Shown here: in pieces, positions 33,845 to 42,252 of the stretch
How the letters are laid out: every line of letters begins with the position of its first letter
How positions within the stretch are numbered: the stretch's first letter is position 1
Assembly (NCBI GenBank): GCA_000814665.1
Contig: JWIH01000024.1
Coordinates: 310,001 to 374,000 of the forward strand
From: Pseudoalteromonas flavipulchra NCIMB 2033 = ATCC BAA-314
GTDB taxonomy: Bacteria > Pseudomonadota > Gammaproteobacteria > Enterobacterales > Alteromonadaceae
Direction: 5' to 3'
DNA length: 64,000 nt
Notes under the pieces: model-generated
What the model saw: the letters and a program-made list of their open reading frames with translations, nothing else
Told to the model about the DNA's origin: nothing
The model's database searches: none
Position numbers and translations under genes: made by a program

Positions 33845-34687
33845 CTAAGAGTGCACTCGTTGTGAAATTTGTTTGGGAGAAAGAGAAAATAAATGTTTAA
33901 AACGACGGCTGAAGTGCGCCTGATTTTTAAATCCGCTATCAATAGCAATTTGATTTAAGGATGCGGAACTATTGAGTAACTCAAAATAAGCGTGAGTGAG
34001 CCTAGTGCGGATCAGATATTCACTGGCACTCAGATCAGATGCGGCAAAGAGTTTGTGAATATAACGTTTTGACCAGCCAGAGTGCTCACATAGCATGTCG
34101 ATACAAAATGCTTCATCACTTGCATGTGTAGAGATGAGCCGTTTTAACTCCGCCAGTGGCGACGTTGGCAATTGGGCCGGCTTGCAAGTACTTAGATGCA
34201 GTACAATTTCATCTTCAAGCCATTTTGCCGCTGTTAAATTTAGCGTTGTGGCGGTTAAGGCGCTTTTGAATAATGTTGATAGACCAGAGGGAATTGTCAG
34301 TGCTTGTCCATGCAAAAGCCGCTTGCCGGTTCGAGATGCTAGCCAATTGATTGGAAAGTTGAAGCTAACGGCGTGGTATTGTGTCGGAAGGTGAAACACA
34401 TGTTTTTGATTTGCCTCAAGATAAATTAACTGTGTTAGATCAGCACGCTGCAAGGATTGCTCAGTCAGCCACCAACCATTTCCTTCAGTGATAAGGATCA
34501 AACTGCCATAGTTTTCAGGCATCATCGCCGCAGTTTGCGCAGTACGATGGTAAATAATACCATCGAGCTTTACTTGCGAGATACTACTACAGATGAGCGG
34601 CACTTCGGTGTGTAGTTCACCGTCAGACACATGGTCATAAAACCCTTGATGTAATAATTGGCTGTAGAGATCTAATACAATACTCAT
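33845..34687 (-). CDS. AraC family transcriptional regulator
   Basis: About 280 residues, from the ATG at 34687; a TTG lies three codons earlier. The C-terminal about 100 residues carry two HTH motifs (FCIDMLCEHSGWSKRYIHKLF and SLNQIAIDSGFKNQAHFSRRF). The N-terminal part is a cupin-like effector domain. Its place beside a siderophore receptor suggests it senses iron-siderophore and activates uptake, as PchR-like regulators do; that is inference. Confidence 0.9.
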   Translation of the reverse strand: MSIVLDLYSQLLHQGFYDHVSDGELHTEVPLICSSISQVKLDGIIYHRTAQTAAMMPENYGSLILITEGNGWWLTEQSLQRADLTQLIYLEANQKHVFHLPTQYHAVSFNFPINWLASRTGKRLLHGQALTIPSGLSTLFKSALTATTLNLTAAKWLEDEIVLHLSTCKPAQLPTSPLAELKRLISTHASDEAFCIDMLCEHSGWSKRYIHKLFAASDLSASEYLIRTRLTHAYFELLNSSASLNQIAIDSGFKNQAHFSRRFKHLFSLSPKQISQRVHS

Positions 34688-34780
34688 TAAAAACAAAAAT
34701 GGCGGCTCAAACGAACCACCACTGTACTTGTTTTTTCAATAAATCCCAAACGAAATGAGATTTATTTGTAATAAAGCTAA

Positions 34781-36646
34781 TTAGTAGCTTGCAACAAGTG
34801 TTACACCTGAGAAGCTAGAGTAGCCACGTAACTTGATGTAATAGGTTGCACCTTGGCCTGAACTTAAACTACAAGATTCATTATTACCATTTAAGAACGG
34901 ACGACAGTCATAGGTTGATGTCGTAGGTGCCGCACCTTTACGAACATACAAGTCTGCATCGCCAGAGCCGCCAGAGCTTGCAACTGTCAAGGTTACATTC
35001 GCTGGAACATCAATGGTGTATTGCAACTCTTGGCCAGATGCACCAGCTAGACCACTTACTGGGATGCCGTTTTCTAGGCAGTTGCTACCACAGCCACCTG
35101 GATCTGATGAGTAAGTACCTGTGAGGGTCGCATTTGCATACGCAGCGTAACCATTTAGCATCACATACCAATCACCTGCAGTCGGATTGGTGAAATCGCA
35201 TGATTCATTGTTACCATCCAGATACGGGCGACAAGCGTAACTATTTAGCGTTGGTTGAGTGCCTTGCTGTACATACAGGTCGGCATCGCCAGTACCACCA
35301 GCAAGTGAGAAGTTCAGCGTGCTAGCACCTGCTGGAACAACCAACTTATAGAAGGTTTGCTGACCAGATGCACCAGATGCATTGACGCCTTGGCCATTAA
35401 CTAGCTCTGTGATTGGATCTGGATCTGGGTCCGGATCAGTGCCATCAGCTAGTGTATAAAGTAGCTCGTTAGGTGAACCGCTTTGTGGGTTAGAGACTTT
35501 ACCTTTTGATGAGCGTTGGCTCAGCAAGCTATCAATTTGTGACGGGCTTAGACTTGGGTTTTCATCCAAATATAGCGCAACAGCACCCGCAACGTGCGGT
35601 GCGGCCATCGAAGTACCGCTGATGGTATTGGTTGATGTATCTGAGTTATACCAAGCAGAAGTAATACTTGAACCTGGCGCATAAATGTCTAGACAGTTAC
35701 CATAGTTTGAGAAACTAGAACGGGCATCGCTGCTTGTGGTTGAACCCACAGTGATTGCATTGGCTGCACGTGCTGGTGAGTAATTACAGGCATTGCTATT
35801 GTCATTACCCGCCGCAACAACAAAGCTAACGCCTGAGGCAACTGCGTTGTTCACTGCGTCATCAACCGCTTGAGAAACACCACCACCCAAACTCATGTTA
35901 GCAACGGATGGGCCTGATGCATTGTTTTTAACCCAATCGATACCAGAGATAACGCCTGAATATGAACCCGAGCCGTTACAACCCAATACTCTTACGCCAA
36001 CGATATTGACGTTTTTCGCTACCCCATATTCACCGCCACCAATTGTGCCTGCAACATGGGTACCATGACCGTTACAGTCTGTTGCATCATTGTCATTATC
36101 AACAAAGTCATAACCATGTGATGCACGGTTACCAAATTCATTGTGACTAATGCGAACACCCGTATCGATAACATAGGCCGTTACACCAGTACCATCAAAA
36201 TCATAATGGTAGTTTGAGTTTAGTGGTAGATTACGTTGATCGACGCGATCTAGACCCCAAGTTGGATTAGCTTGGTCGCCGCTTGCTGTGATAGCAGGGG
36301 TCACTGTAACCACTTGGTCTTGTTCGATATAGTCAATATTTGGGTTGTTAAGCAGACCTTTTAGTTGTTTTGCCGATGCATTAATCACCACACCGTTTAG
36401 CACACCACCAAACTCTTTTGTAATGCTTACGTTATGTTTATTCTGTAACGCTTTAGCTTGCTTATTAGCGAAGGCTGCAACCGCTTTACTGTCTTTGACA
36501 TTTAAAACAGAAGGTGTTGTGAACACCACAATATACTGATCATCGATTGCTTTGTTTGACTCTACGCTAAGTATTTTAGCGGCTTGTGCGTTGACTGAAG
36601 TCAAACCCGCTAATACTGCAAAACTAATAGCACTTAATTTACGCAT
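34781..36646 (-). CDS. Secreted subtilisin-like serine protease (S8, proteinase K type) with two PPC domains
   Basis: 621 residues: signal peptide (1-22), inhibitor I9 propeptide (about 35-112), catalytic domain with AYVIDTGVRISHNEF (Asp), DCNGHGTHVAGTIGG (His) and ISGTSMAAPHVAGAVALY (Ser). A DPDPDPDP linker near residue 404 leads to two bacterial pre-peptidase C-terminal (PPC) domains, each with GDADLYV and a C-R-P-(Y/F)-L-(D/N)-G-N-N-E-S-C block. An extracellular protease typical of marine bacteria feeding on protein. PPC domains help secretion or substrate binding. Confidence 0.96.
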   Translation of the reverse strand: MRKLSAISFAVLAGLTSVNAQAAKILSVESNKAIDDQYIVVFTTPSVLNVKDSKAVAAFANKQAKALQNKHNVSITKEFGGVLNGVVINASAKQLKGLLNNPNIDYIEQDQVVTVTPAITASGDQANPTWGLDRVDQRNLPLNSNYHYDFDGTGVTAYVIDTGVRISHNEFGNRASHGYDFVDNDNDATDCNGHGTHVAGTIGGGEYGVAKNVNIVGVRVLGCNGSGSYSGVISGIDWVKNNASGPSVANMSLGGGVSQAVDDAVNNAVASGVSFVVAAGNDNSNACNYSPARAANAITVGSTTSSDARSSFSNYGNCLDIYAPGSSITSAWYNSDTSTNTISGTSMAAPHVAGAVALYLDENPSLSPSQIDSLLSQRSSKGKVSNPQSGSPNELLYTLADGTDPDPDPDPITELVNGQGVNASGASGQQTFYKLVVPAGASTLNFSLAGGTGDADLYVQQGTQPTLNSYACRPYLDGNNESCDFTNPTAGDWYVMLNGYAAYANATLTGTYSSDPGGCGSNCLENGIPVSGLAGASGQELQYTIDVPANVTLTVASSGGSGDADLYVRKGAAPTTSTYDCRPFLNGNNESCSLSSGQGATYYIKLRGYSSFSGVTLVASY

Positions 36647-37216
36647 TTTGTTGTTCCTTGCATGTTGTTTTGTTTAATTGTGTTTACCAATCTCAAGGTT
36701 ATGAATTTATCTAGCTGCTGTAGACGCGTTATTCACCAAAGTTCAACGCTTGATTGCGTTTGTTTTGAGATAATGAACAACGCCAGCTAAATAAAAATTG
36801 CACATAATTTCGACTGGTTACACTAGGATAGAAGTAAAGCTTAAAAAATAAACAAAAAATACAAAAAAAATTTACAATGTGTTTTTTAATGCATAGGTTA
36901 GCTGACCAAATAAGCGCGAGGTTTATGCTTGTTCTTTATATATTATCAATAAATACAGTTGGTTAATTTTGATTTTAGAGAGGGGTAACGCGACAGGGTA
37001 AGAGGAATAAATAGGCTGGAAAAATTCCAAATGAGTATAAGGTATGTGATTTTTGTTAATTTATCTTTACGTTTAAGCTTGGTTTTTGACTTTTAAATTC
37101 TAAACAAGGACGAAGCCAATCAAGGTGAAAACCATGCTTATTATTAAACTTGGTTGATACAGCTTTAACTTCTCTTTGACCCTCATTTTCTATGCCGCTT
37201 TGTTGAATATCGCGGT
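36647..37216. other. AT-rich upstream region of protease gene, no gene seen
   Basis: About 570 bp. AT-rich tracts around 36840-36880 fit a promoter or H-NS-type binding region for the protease. A 66-residue minus-strand frame at 37056-37256 has no ribosome site, runs into the repeat element and is not accepted. Confidence 0.45.
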
Positions 37217-37469
37217 TATATAACCTGAGGTTTGGATAAGGAATGTTCCAACTCATTGTTTCTAAAGAATAACTTAGTTTTTTCCTTGTCTAGCCAGAGA
37301 GTTTTAGGGAAAACACCGCTTCCGCGTCCTGCTCTCGCTAAGGTACCTACATCCTGTAGGCAAGGCGAATTTACGCACCAATAGCTGGCTATTGGAAGTG
37401 AATTCAACGCAGTTAGCGCTAAAACTGGCTGCTAGAAAGGCATTAATTATCCGCAGCTCAGGTTATATA
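37217..37469. repeat. MITE-like element with TATATAACCTGAG ends
   Basis: A 253-bp non-coding element bounded by imperfect inverted repeats: left TATATAACCTGAGGTTTGG, right (reverse complement) TATATAACCTGAGCTGCGG, continuing to GATAA..AATG. It contains a small palindrome (ctacatcctgtag). The right end reaches into the bufC gene and provides its stop codon. Confidence 0.6.
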
Positions 37470-38248
37470 GCAACTTTAAAGCCACTAAACCATCCCAAGT
37501 TAAGCCCTTTTTGCAGTAACTGCATCACCATTGCTGTACCTTGTGCTAAATCATCACTTTGCTCAGCCGCGTATTCACAGACAAAACTAAACGGCAGTGC
37601 GTTCTTCATGCTTTGTAGACAAGCAAATTCGGCTTCCGTTAACGAGTGATACCCAGTGCGCATATCGCGCTCTCTGGCGAGTATCCAGTAGTTTGGTTTT
37701 GTCGACACTTCAGGGACCGCTGTACTGTTCTTTAACGCTTGCCAGCAGTCAACCGCATTATGTGTAAATCCCAATAAGTGAACGCTGGGGTGAAAAGTAA
37801 ACTGCAAGTTTGGAAATTGTGCTGCTGCAATTTTTTGTAGGTGCACAAGTCCCAATTGAGGCGCATCTTCTGCGTCAAATGCACTGAGTAATGTACGTTC
37901 AAATTGTGCGATTTCAGTGAGAATAGGGTAGAGCTTAAATGGCTCAAATTGACTTAAATATTCAGGAAGCGCGTCGCCAAACTGGCGCAATGAGGTCGAA
38001 CGTGAAGGAAAGTGCTCTAGATAGCCCGAAAACATCTCATCAAACAGGGCATCACCCAAATAAAAGCCAAGCATTTCGTGATCTTGTTCTAACACTTTTT
38101 TTAATCTGATGTGGTAAGCGTTAGTGTATATTTGCGCACGTTGCGCGACATTCAGGCCACTTTGATATTCAATTTCAGCCATTAATTGGCTGTTATCGCC
38201 TTTTAGCATTGCAATAAAGGCGTGCTGCAGCGCGGCGAGATCAGCCAT
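37463..38248 (-). CDS. bufC: DUF2063 partner protein of bufferin maturation (BufC/HvfC type)
   Basis: 261 residues. N-terminal DUF2063 domain: LAALQHAFIAMLKGD (about 3-17), NVAQRAQIYTNAYHIRLKKVL (about 33-53), LGDALFDEMFSGYLEHFPSRSTSLRQFGDALPEYL; then a winged-helix-like C-terminal half. These proteins bind the precursor leader and assist the MNIO enzyme. The start overlaps the end of bufB by 8 bases. Its TAA stop lies inside the end of a MITE-like repeat, so the last residues may have been changed by insertion. Confidence 0.88.
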   Translation of the reverse strand: MADLAALQHAFIAMLKGDNSQLMAEIEYQSGLNVAQRAQIYTNAYHIRLKKVLEQDHEMLGFYLGDALFDEMFSGYLEHFPSRSTSLRQFGDALPEYLSQFEPFKLYPILTEIAQFERTLLSAFDAEDAPQLGLVHLQKIAAAQFPNLQFTFHPSVHLLGFTHNAVDCWQALKNSTAVPEVSTKPNYWILARERDMRTGYHSLTEAEFACLQSMKNALPFSFVCEYAAEQSDDLAQGTAMVMQLLQKGLNLGWFSGFKVAI

Positions 38249-39071
38249 ATGTTCTCCAACTGCTAGGGGCTATTCCTTTGGCCAAGTTCAGCTCTTGTAA
38301 CAATCCCGCGAGCTCAGGAAAGTTATCATCACGCTCAATCATGGTGTTAATGGGAGATCTGTTTTGAGTATATTGTCGATATAAACTCCATACCTCTTCG
38401 CAAATTGGTTGGTCGTGCGTATCAACAATATGGGTCCCAAAATCGCTATGGCCGGCCAGGTGGATTTGCGCGACTGCTTGTGTTGGTATGGCGTTTAGGT
38501 AAGTTATTGGATCGAATTGGTGATTGCGCGAGCTTACATATACATTGTTGATGTCGAGCAATAACTGGCATCCGGTACGCTGGTGTAATTCGCTCAAAAA
38601 CGCCCACTCTGTCAGCTCAGATTGTTTGTAGTTTAAATAACTTGAGACATTTTCAAAGATCATTGGACGCTCAAGGTAATCTTGTACTTGATTGATTCTT
38701 GCGGTGAGATGTATCAGCGCTTCTTCAGTGTAGGGAAGTGGCAATAAATCATGGCTATTAAATTCGCCTAAGCTGCTAAAGCAGAGGTGATCTGACACCC
38801 ATTCGGGTTCAACCCGTGCGATGGTGCGTTTAAGCTGCGCAAGGTAATTCATATCTAGGGGCGAAGTACTGCCTATTGACATCGATACTCCGTGCATCAC
38901 AATGGGGTAGTGCTCTTTAATCTGCGAGAGGTAATACCAAGGCTTGCCGCCGTCGACAAAGTAATTCTCAGAGATAATCTCAAACCAATCTACTTGTGGC
39001 TGAGTGTCGATAATAGCGTCAAAATAACACGTGCGTAGGCCAAGACCAAAGCCCAGAAAGGGTACTGACAT
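38241..39071 (-). CDS. bufB: MNIO (DUF692) enzyme for bufferin thiooxazole formation
   Basis: 276 residues of the TIM-barrel DUF692 family, with FLGFGLGLRTCYFDAI at the start, WFEIISENYF (about 29-38), MHGVSMSIGSTSPLD (about 59-73), EPEWVSDHLCFSS, FENVSSYL, LLLDINNVYVSS and QIHLAGHSDFG, which carry the His/Asp/Glu iron ligands. MNIO enzymes are multinuclear non-heme iron oxidases that change Cys residues of bufferin precursors into thiooxazoles, making copper-binding peptides. It sits between precursor and partner in the usual order A-B-C. Confidence 0.92.
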   Translation of the reverse strand: MSVPFLGFGLGLRTCYFDAIIDTQPQVDWFEIISENYFVDGGKPWYYLSQIKEHYPIVMHGVSMSIGSTSPLDMNYLAQLKRTIARVEPEWVSDHLCFSSLGEFNSHDLLPLPYTEEALIHLTARINQVQDYLERPMIFENVSSYLNYKQSELTEWAFLSELHQRTGCQLLLDINNVYVSSRNHQFDPITYLNAIPTQAVAQIHLAGHSDFGTHIVDTHDQPICEEVWSLYRQYTQNRSPINTMIERDDNFPELAGLLQELNLAKGIAPSSWRTYG

Positions 39072-39156
39072 AATTGCGCTCTTTTAATGCATTGTGCGTG
39101 TTTGTCTATTGCAATAATAAGCTTGATAGATAAACACGCGCCGAGGTTAAAGCTTA

Positions 39157-39606
39157 TTAGCTTTCTGCTTTGCCACCAATGTCAGCACAGGCCTTTGCTG
39201 GCATGCTGACAAATCCAGTCCCTTTGCAAGAAGCGTGTCCCGCACAAGCATTACTGGCGGTTTTACAATCGTTATGGCCTCCGCAAACGTTGACATCGTG
39301 GCAGTGCACAAGGTCGGCCTTTGCGACACTGCCAACCCAAGCGTCTTTTTGATTGCCACCGACATCACTACACGCTTTGCTCGGCATGGCAACAAAGCCA
39401 GTGCCTTTGCAAGAAGCTTGTCCTGAGCAGGCATTACTCGCTGTTTTACAATCGTTATGTCCACCACAAACATTGACATCATAACAATGCACTAAATCTG
39501 TTTCAGCTGTCGCAGCTTGTACGCTTGTAGAATTGTTCTCTGTGCTATTACAACCGACCAAACCCGCTACCATCATCGCCATTGCAGCGCCCGTTAATGC
39601 TTTCAT
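39157..39606 (-). CDS. bufA: Bufferin precursor with two tandem BufA2-like units, predicted lipoprotein
   Basis: 149 residues. A signal peptide ends with a lipobox (LVGC, lipid on Cys19). Then two nearly identical 48-residue units follow, 37-84 and 98-145, each with six Cys at matching places (41, 47, 53, 60, 66, 79 and 102, 108, 114, 121, 127, 140) and the pattern CYDVNVCGGHNDC, SCKGTGF and C-x3-GG of BufA2-type bufferins. Known precursors normally carry one unit and a cleavable, non-lipid signal. The product would be a membrane-anchored metallophore binding copper after modification by BufB and BufC. First gene of the operon; 85 bases separate it from bufB. Confidence 0.88.
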   Translation of the reverse strand: MKALTGAAMAMMVAGLVGCNSTENNSTSVQAATAETDLVHCYDVNVCGGHNDCKTASNACSGQASCKGTGFVAMPSKACSDVGGNQKDAWVGSVAKADLVHCHDVNVCGGHNDCKTASNACAGHASCKGTGFVSMPAKACADIGGKAES

Positions 39607-39649
39607 GTTTTTAATCCTCTTTGTTATCTATTAACGTGCTTAGCTTCGG

Positions 39650-39919
39650 CCAAGGGGCTGCTTATCTTTCAAGTTTGTTTTTGCAGCAGTTTGATTGCCA
39701 TTTATACAAGGCAGAGCCAGCGTAGCATAGTTGTTCTATGTAAGTCTGGCGATAACACAGTAGAAATGCCAATCAAGCGCTGCCCTTCGGGTTCACCTGA
39801 GTGTGCTTCGTTCTTTGTTGCTCAACTTTAGCTTAGCCCACTATGCGGCAAGTCGAGCGCCGCGATCAAAACTCACTCAGGAGAACGAAAATCAAACAGC
39901 AAAGGTAAGCAGCCCCTGG
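39650..39919. repeat. MITE-like element with CCAGGGGCTGCTTA ends
   Basis: A 270-bp non-coding element with imperfect terminal inverted repeats of about 30 bp (left CCAAGGGGCTGCTTATC, right complement CCAGGGGCTGCTTACC). It sits 44 bp upstream of bufA, so it may carry or displace the bufferin promoter. The remaining bases to 40002 hold nothing recognisable. Confidence 0.7.
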
Positions 39920-40002
39920 GATTATCGAAACGCAGTCACGTTATAAAAGACCTAGTAACCGCAAGATCCATTTCAGTGTAGAAGAAAAAATGGGGGATAA
40001 AG

Positions 40003-40995
40003 TTAAATCTTACGAAAATAGGAAGGCGTTAATCCCGTCCAGCGTTTAAATGCACGGCGAAAATTAGTGATGTCGCTAAACTGTAAAGCGGTTGCAACTT
40101 GTTCATTGGAATAGCCTTGCTCAGCCACGTAAAACATGGCTTGTTGACGATGCAGTCTGTCTTTTTCGTTAATAAAAGTAGTCTGATGTAGCTTGAGTTT
40201 GCGTTTAAAAGTTGCAGCGCTCATGCCCATTATTTCGGCGATTTGCTCACTATGATATTTAGGATATTTTAATTGTAAGCGATGCAATTGGGCGAGAAAT
40301 CCACGCTGTGGTGGGGGTAAGGCCTTTAACTGCCGAGCCACTAAATAAGGAAAAGTGCCAATTTGCTGCTGAGCTAAAGCTTGGTTACTCATTACAACGG
40401 CAAAATCACTGTGATCAAAGCTGTAAGCTAGGTGTATATGGCTCAGGTATTGCGCGACTTGTTTTGGCTTTGTATACGGAAACTGCAATGTTAATGTGGT
40501 TTCTGGGCTGCGCCACTTAAGGTAGCCACAACAAAGACTTGCCATTGCTTCGCATAAAAATCGCGTGACCGCAGGCTTACCTTCTGCAATGGCGGGTGAA
40601 AACAGTAAATGGCAGCTTGTTTCTGTCTGGAGTTTTCTAATGTGGTAAAAAGGCAATATATCCAAACCTTTAAGCAGTAGAACTTTGAGTAATTGCTGTA
40701 TGTTGTGGCAATTAAATAGCAGCTCGGCATGGTGACTGATCAGCGTATTAAGTAGGTATTGGCCGTAAATAAAACTGACTTCCTGACAGCTTGTCTGACT
40801 GATAAGGTTGCTTACTATTGTTTCAAACTGCTCATAACTAATGCGGGTTGGATTAGCGTGCAGATCGGTATAAAACAATTTACTGCCTTTCAAAATGACG
40901 TCTGCATGTACACCGCGCTGGGAAGCTAACTCCACTATAGGAAGTGCAAAATAGCGACTCGCAAGTTGTTTTGTTTGGCACTCAAAGTAGGACAT
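40003..40995 (-). CDS. AraC family regulator (arabinose-binding-like N-terminal domain)
   Basis: 330 residues. The N-terminal two thirds are of the Arabinose_bd/OruR type (LPIVELASQRGVHADVILKGS; QFETIVSNLISQT). The C-terminal HTH pair has HSEQIAEIMGMSAATFKRKL and SNEQVATALQFSDITNFRRAF with the AraC end RWTGLTPSYFRK. The target is unknown. Its start overlaps the stop of the GGDEF-like gene (TAATG), so the two are co-expressed. Confidence 0.9.
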   Translation of the reverse strand: MSYFECQTKQLASRYFALPIVELASQRGVHADVILKGSKLFYTDLHANPTRISYEQFETIVSNLISQTSCQEVSFIYGQYLLNTLISHHAELLFNCHNIQQLLKVLLLKGLDILPFYHIRKLQTETSCHLLFSPAIAEGKPAVTRFLCEAMASLCCGYLKWRSPETTLTLQFPYTKPKQVAQYLSHIHLAYSFDHSDFAVVMSNQALAQQQIGTFPYLVARQLKALPPPQRGFLAQLHRLQLKYPKYHSEQIAEIMGMSAATFKRKLKLHQTTFINEKDRLHRQQAMFYVAEQGYSNEQVATALQFSDITNFRRAFKRWTGLTPSYFRKI

Positions 40996-41903
40996 TAAGC
41001 CGCAGCTACCTTGGTCTGATTCAGCTCGTTCACAAGCGCTGCTATCAGAGGTTCAAATTCACAGTGTTTGTCATCAACTTCGATACAGCTCCATCTCACA
41101 GCACTATATTGCGGCTGGTTTTCACCGTCATCATAGTTGGCATGGCGGGCGATAAATTCGGCCGCACGGTTAGCAAAAGCTTGGGCTTGAACATGGTTGG
41201 TTTGTGGGTGAACGACCACAAATTTATCTGCCGCAAAACGACATAGCAGATCACTCTCTCGCATGCTCAAAGAGAGCATATCGGCAATATCGCGCAGTAA
41301 CTGATTACTTTTTTGCATACCATGCTGGCGAGAATAAGCGGCAAAATCACATATATCGAATAGCGTTAAGCAAAATGGGCTATTGCCATTGGCAAGGCGA
41401 GATTGTTCGTGGCGAACTTGATTTTGCATATACTCTACGCTGTAGAGGCCGGTGACAAAGTCGGTCATGCTGTGGTCACGATAAAAACGCTCTTTTTTCA
41501 TTAGGGTTTGATTGAATATGCTTTGTTCTTTATACCAGTAATAGGCTGAAATACTCATCAGCACCATGCCAAAGCAAGCTGGGATCGCCTCAAAACTGGT
41601 TAAATAATGGGGCGTGAATACCACCATCTCATCCAAAAAATCCCACAGCATAGAAACATACATGGCACTCAACCCTGCAAACAGTAGGTTAGTGACGAGC
41701 CCTTTTGGTCGAGTGAGCAAGGTCACCGCAATCCAAATCAGTGTCATCAGCGTGAGGCCACCTTCACCAAGGCTATCGAGCCAATTGATGTCCGACAGTG
41801 GTCGCAGTATTGAGGTATAGGCCGTGATGGTAATGGCAACTAGTGTGAGTAGCACTAGTAGCAACCACCGCGATTGATGAAGTAAAAAAGGCTGAAGTTT
41901 CAT
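40995..41903 (-). CDS. Membrane protein with degenerate GGDEF domain
   Basis: 302 residues. About four to five membrane helices (residues 12-140) precede a GGDEF-like domain (SMTDFVTGLYSVEYMQNQ; LTLFDICDFAAYSRQHG). The signature position reads RFAADKFVVV, so GGDEF is replaced by AADKF and diguanylate cyclase activity is unlikely. It may sense a signal and act through protein contact. Translationally coupled to the AraC gene behind it. Confidence 0.82.
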   Translation of the reverse strand: MKLQPFLLHQSRWLLLVLLTLVAITITAYTSILRPLSDINWLDSLGEGGLTLMTLIWIAVTLLTRPKGLVTNLLFAGLSAMYVSMLWDFLDEMVVFTPHYLTSFEAIPACFGMVLMSISAYYWYKEQSIFNQTLMKKERFYRDHSMTDFVTGLYSVEYMQNQVRHEQSRLANGNSPFCLTLFDICDFAAYSRQHGMQKSNQLLRDIADMLSLSMRESDLLCRFAADKFVVVHPQTNHVQAQAFANRAAEFIARHANYDDGENQPQYSAVRWSCIEVDDKHCEFEPLIAALVNELNQTKVAAA

Positions 41904-42252
41904 GTTTGTTGTCTAGTCAAAATGTAGAGCGATATAGTAAAAATTTGCGCTTGGTGCTGATAGGGTCAATTTAGCTCAGTAAAGGCGATGTTTTTATGAC
42001 AAAAACCGCAACATTTTTGCGTAACAGCAGCTAGCAAACCGATTGGTATTCAGAGTTCAGGTTAAATATCGTTGCCAAAATCCTAAGGGCTGGGGGTCAT
42101 ATCGGCTCAAATTCACGAGTTCGGCCGGCATAAACGCCTTGTTAAAGGCAGCAGCGCACTCTAGTGAAATAAAAGCGTCACGTTTTCGCACTAGGGTAGC
42201 CGCGACGTTTTAGCGGGGCGCTAAAATTCTACTCAACCTGTGCGAGCAAATA
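41904..42252. other. Leader region of TonB receptor with hairpin
   Basis: About 350 bp between divergent genes. A perfect 8-bp stem (TTTTAGCG, 42208-42215, with CGCTAAAA, 42219-42226) lies 27 bp before the receptor start and may affect its expression. No gene seen. Confidence 0.4.

Noticed and set aside
37056..37407. Two minus-strand frames near 37.1-37.4 kb
   Set aside because: They have no ribosome sites and overlap the MITE-like repeat; the composition is that of repeat DNA read as protein.
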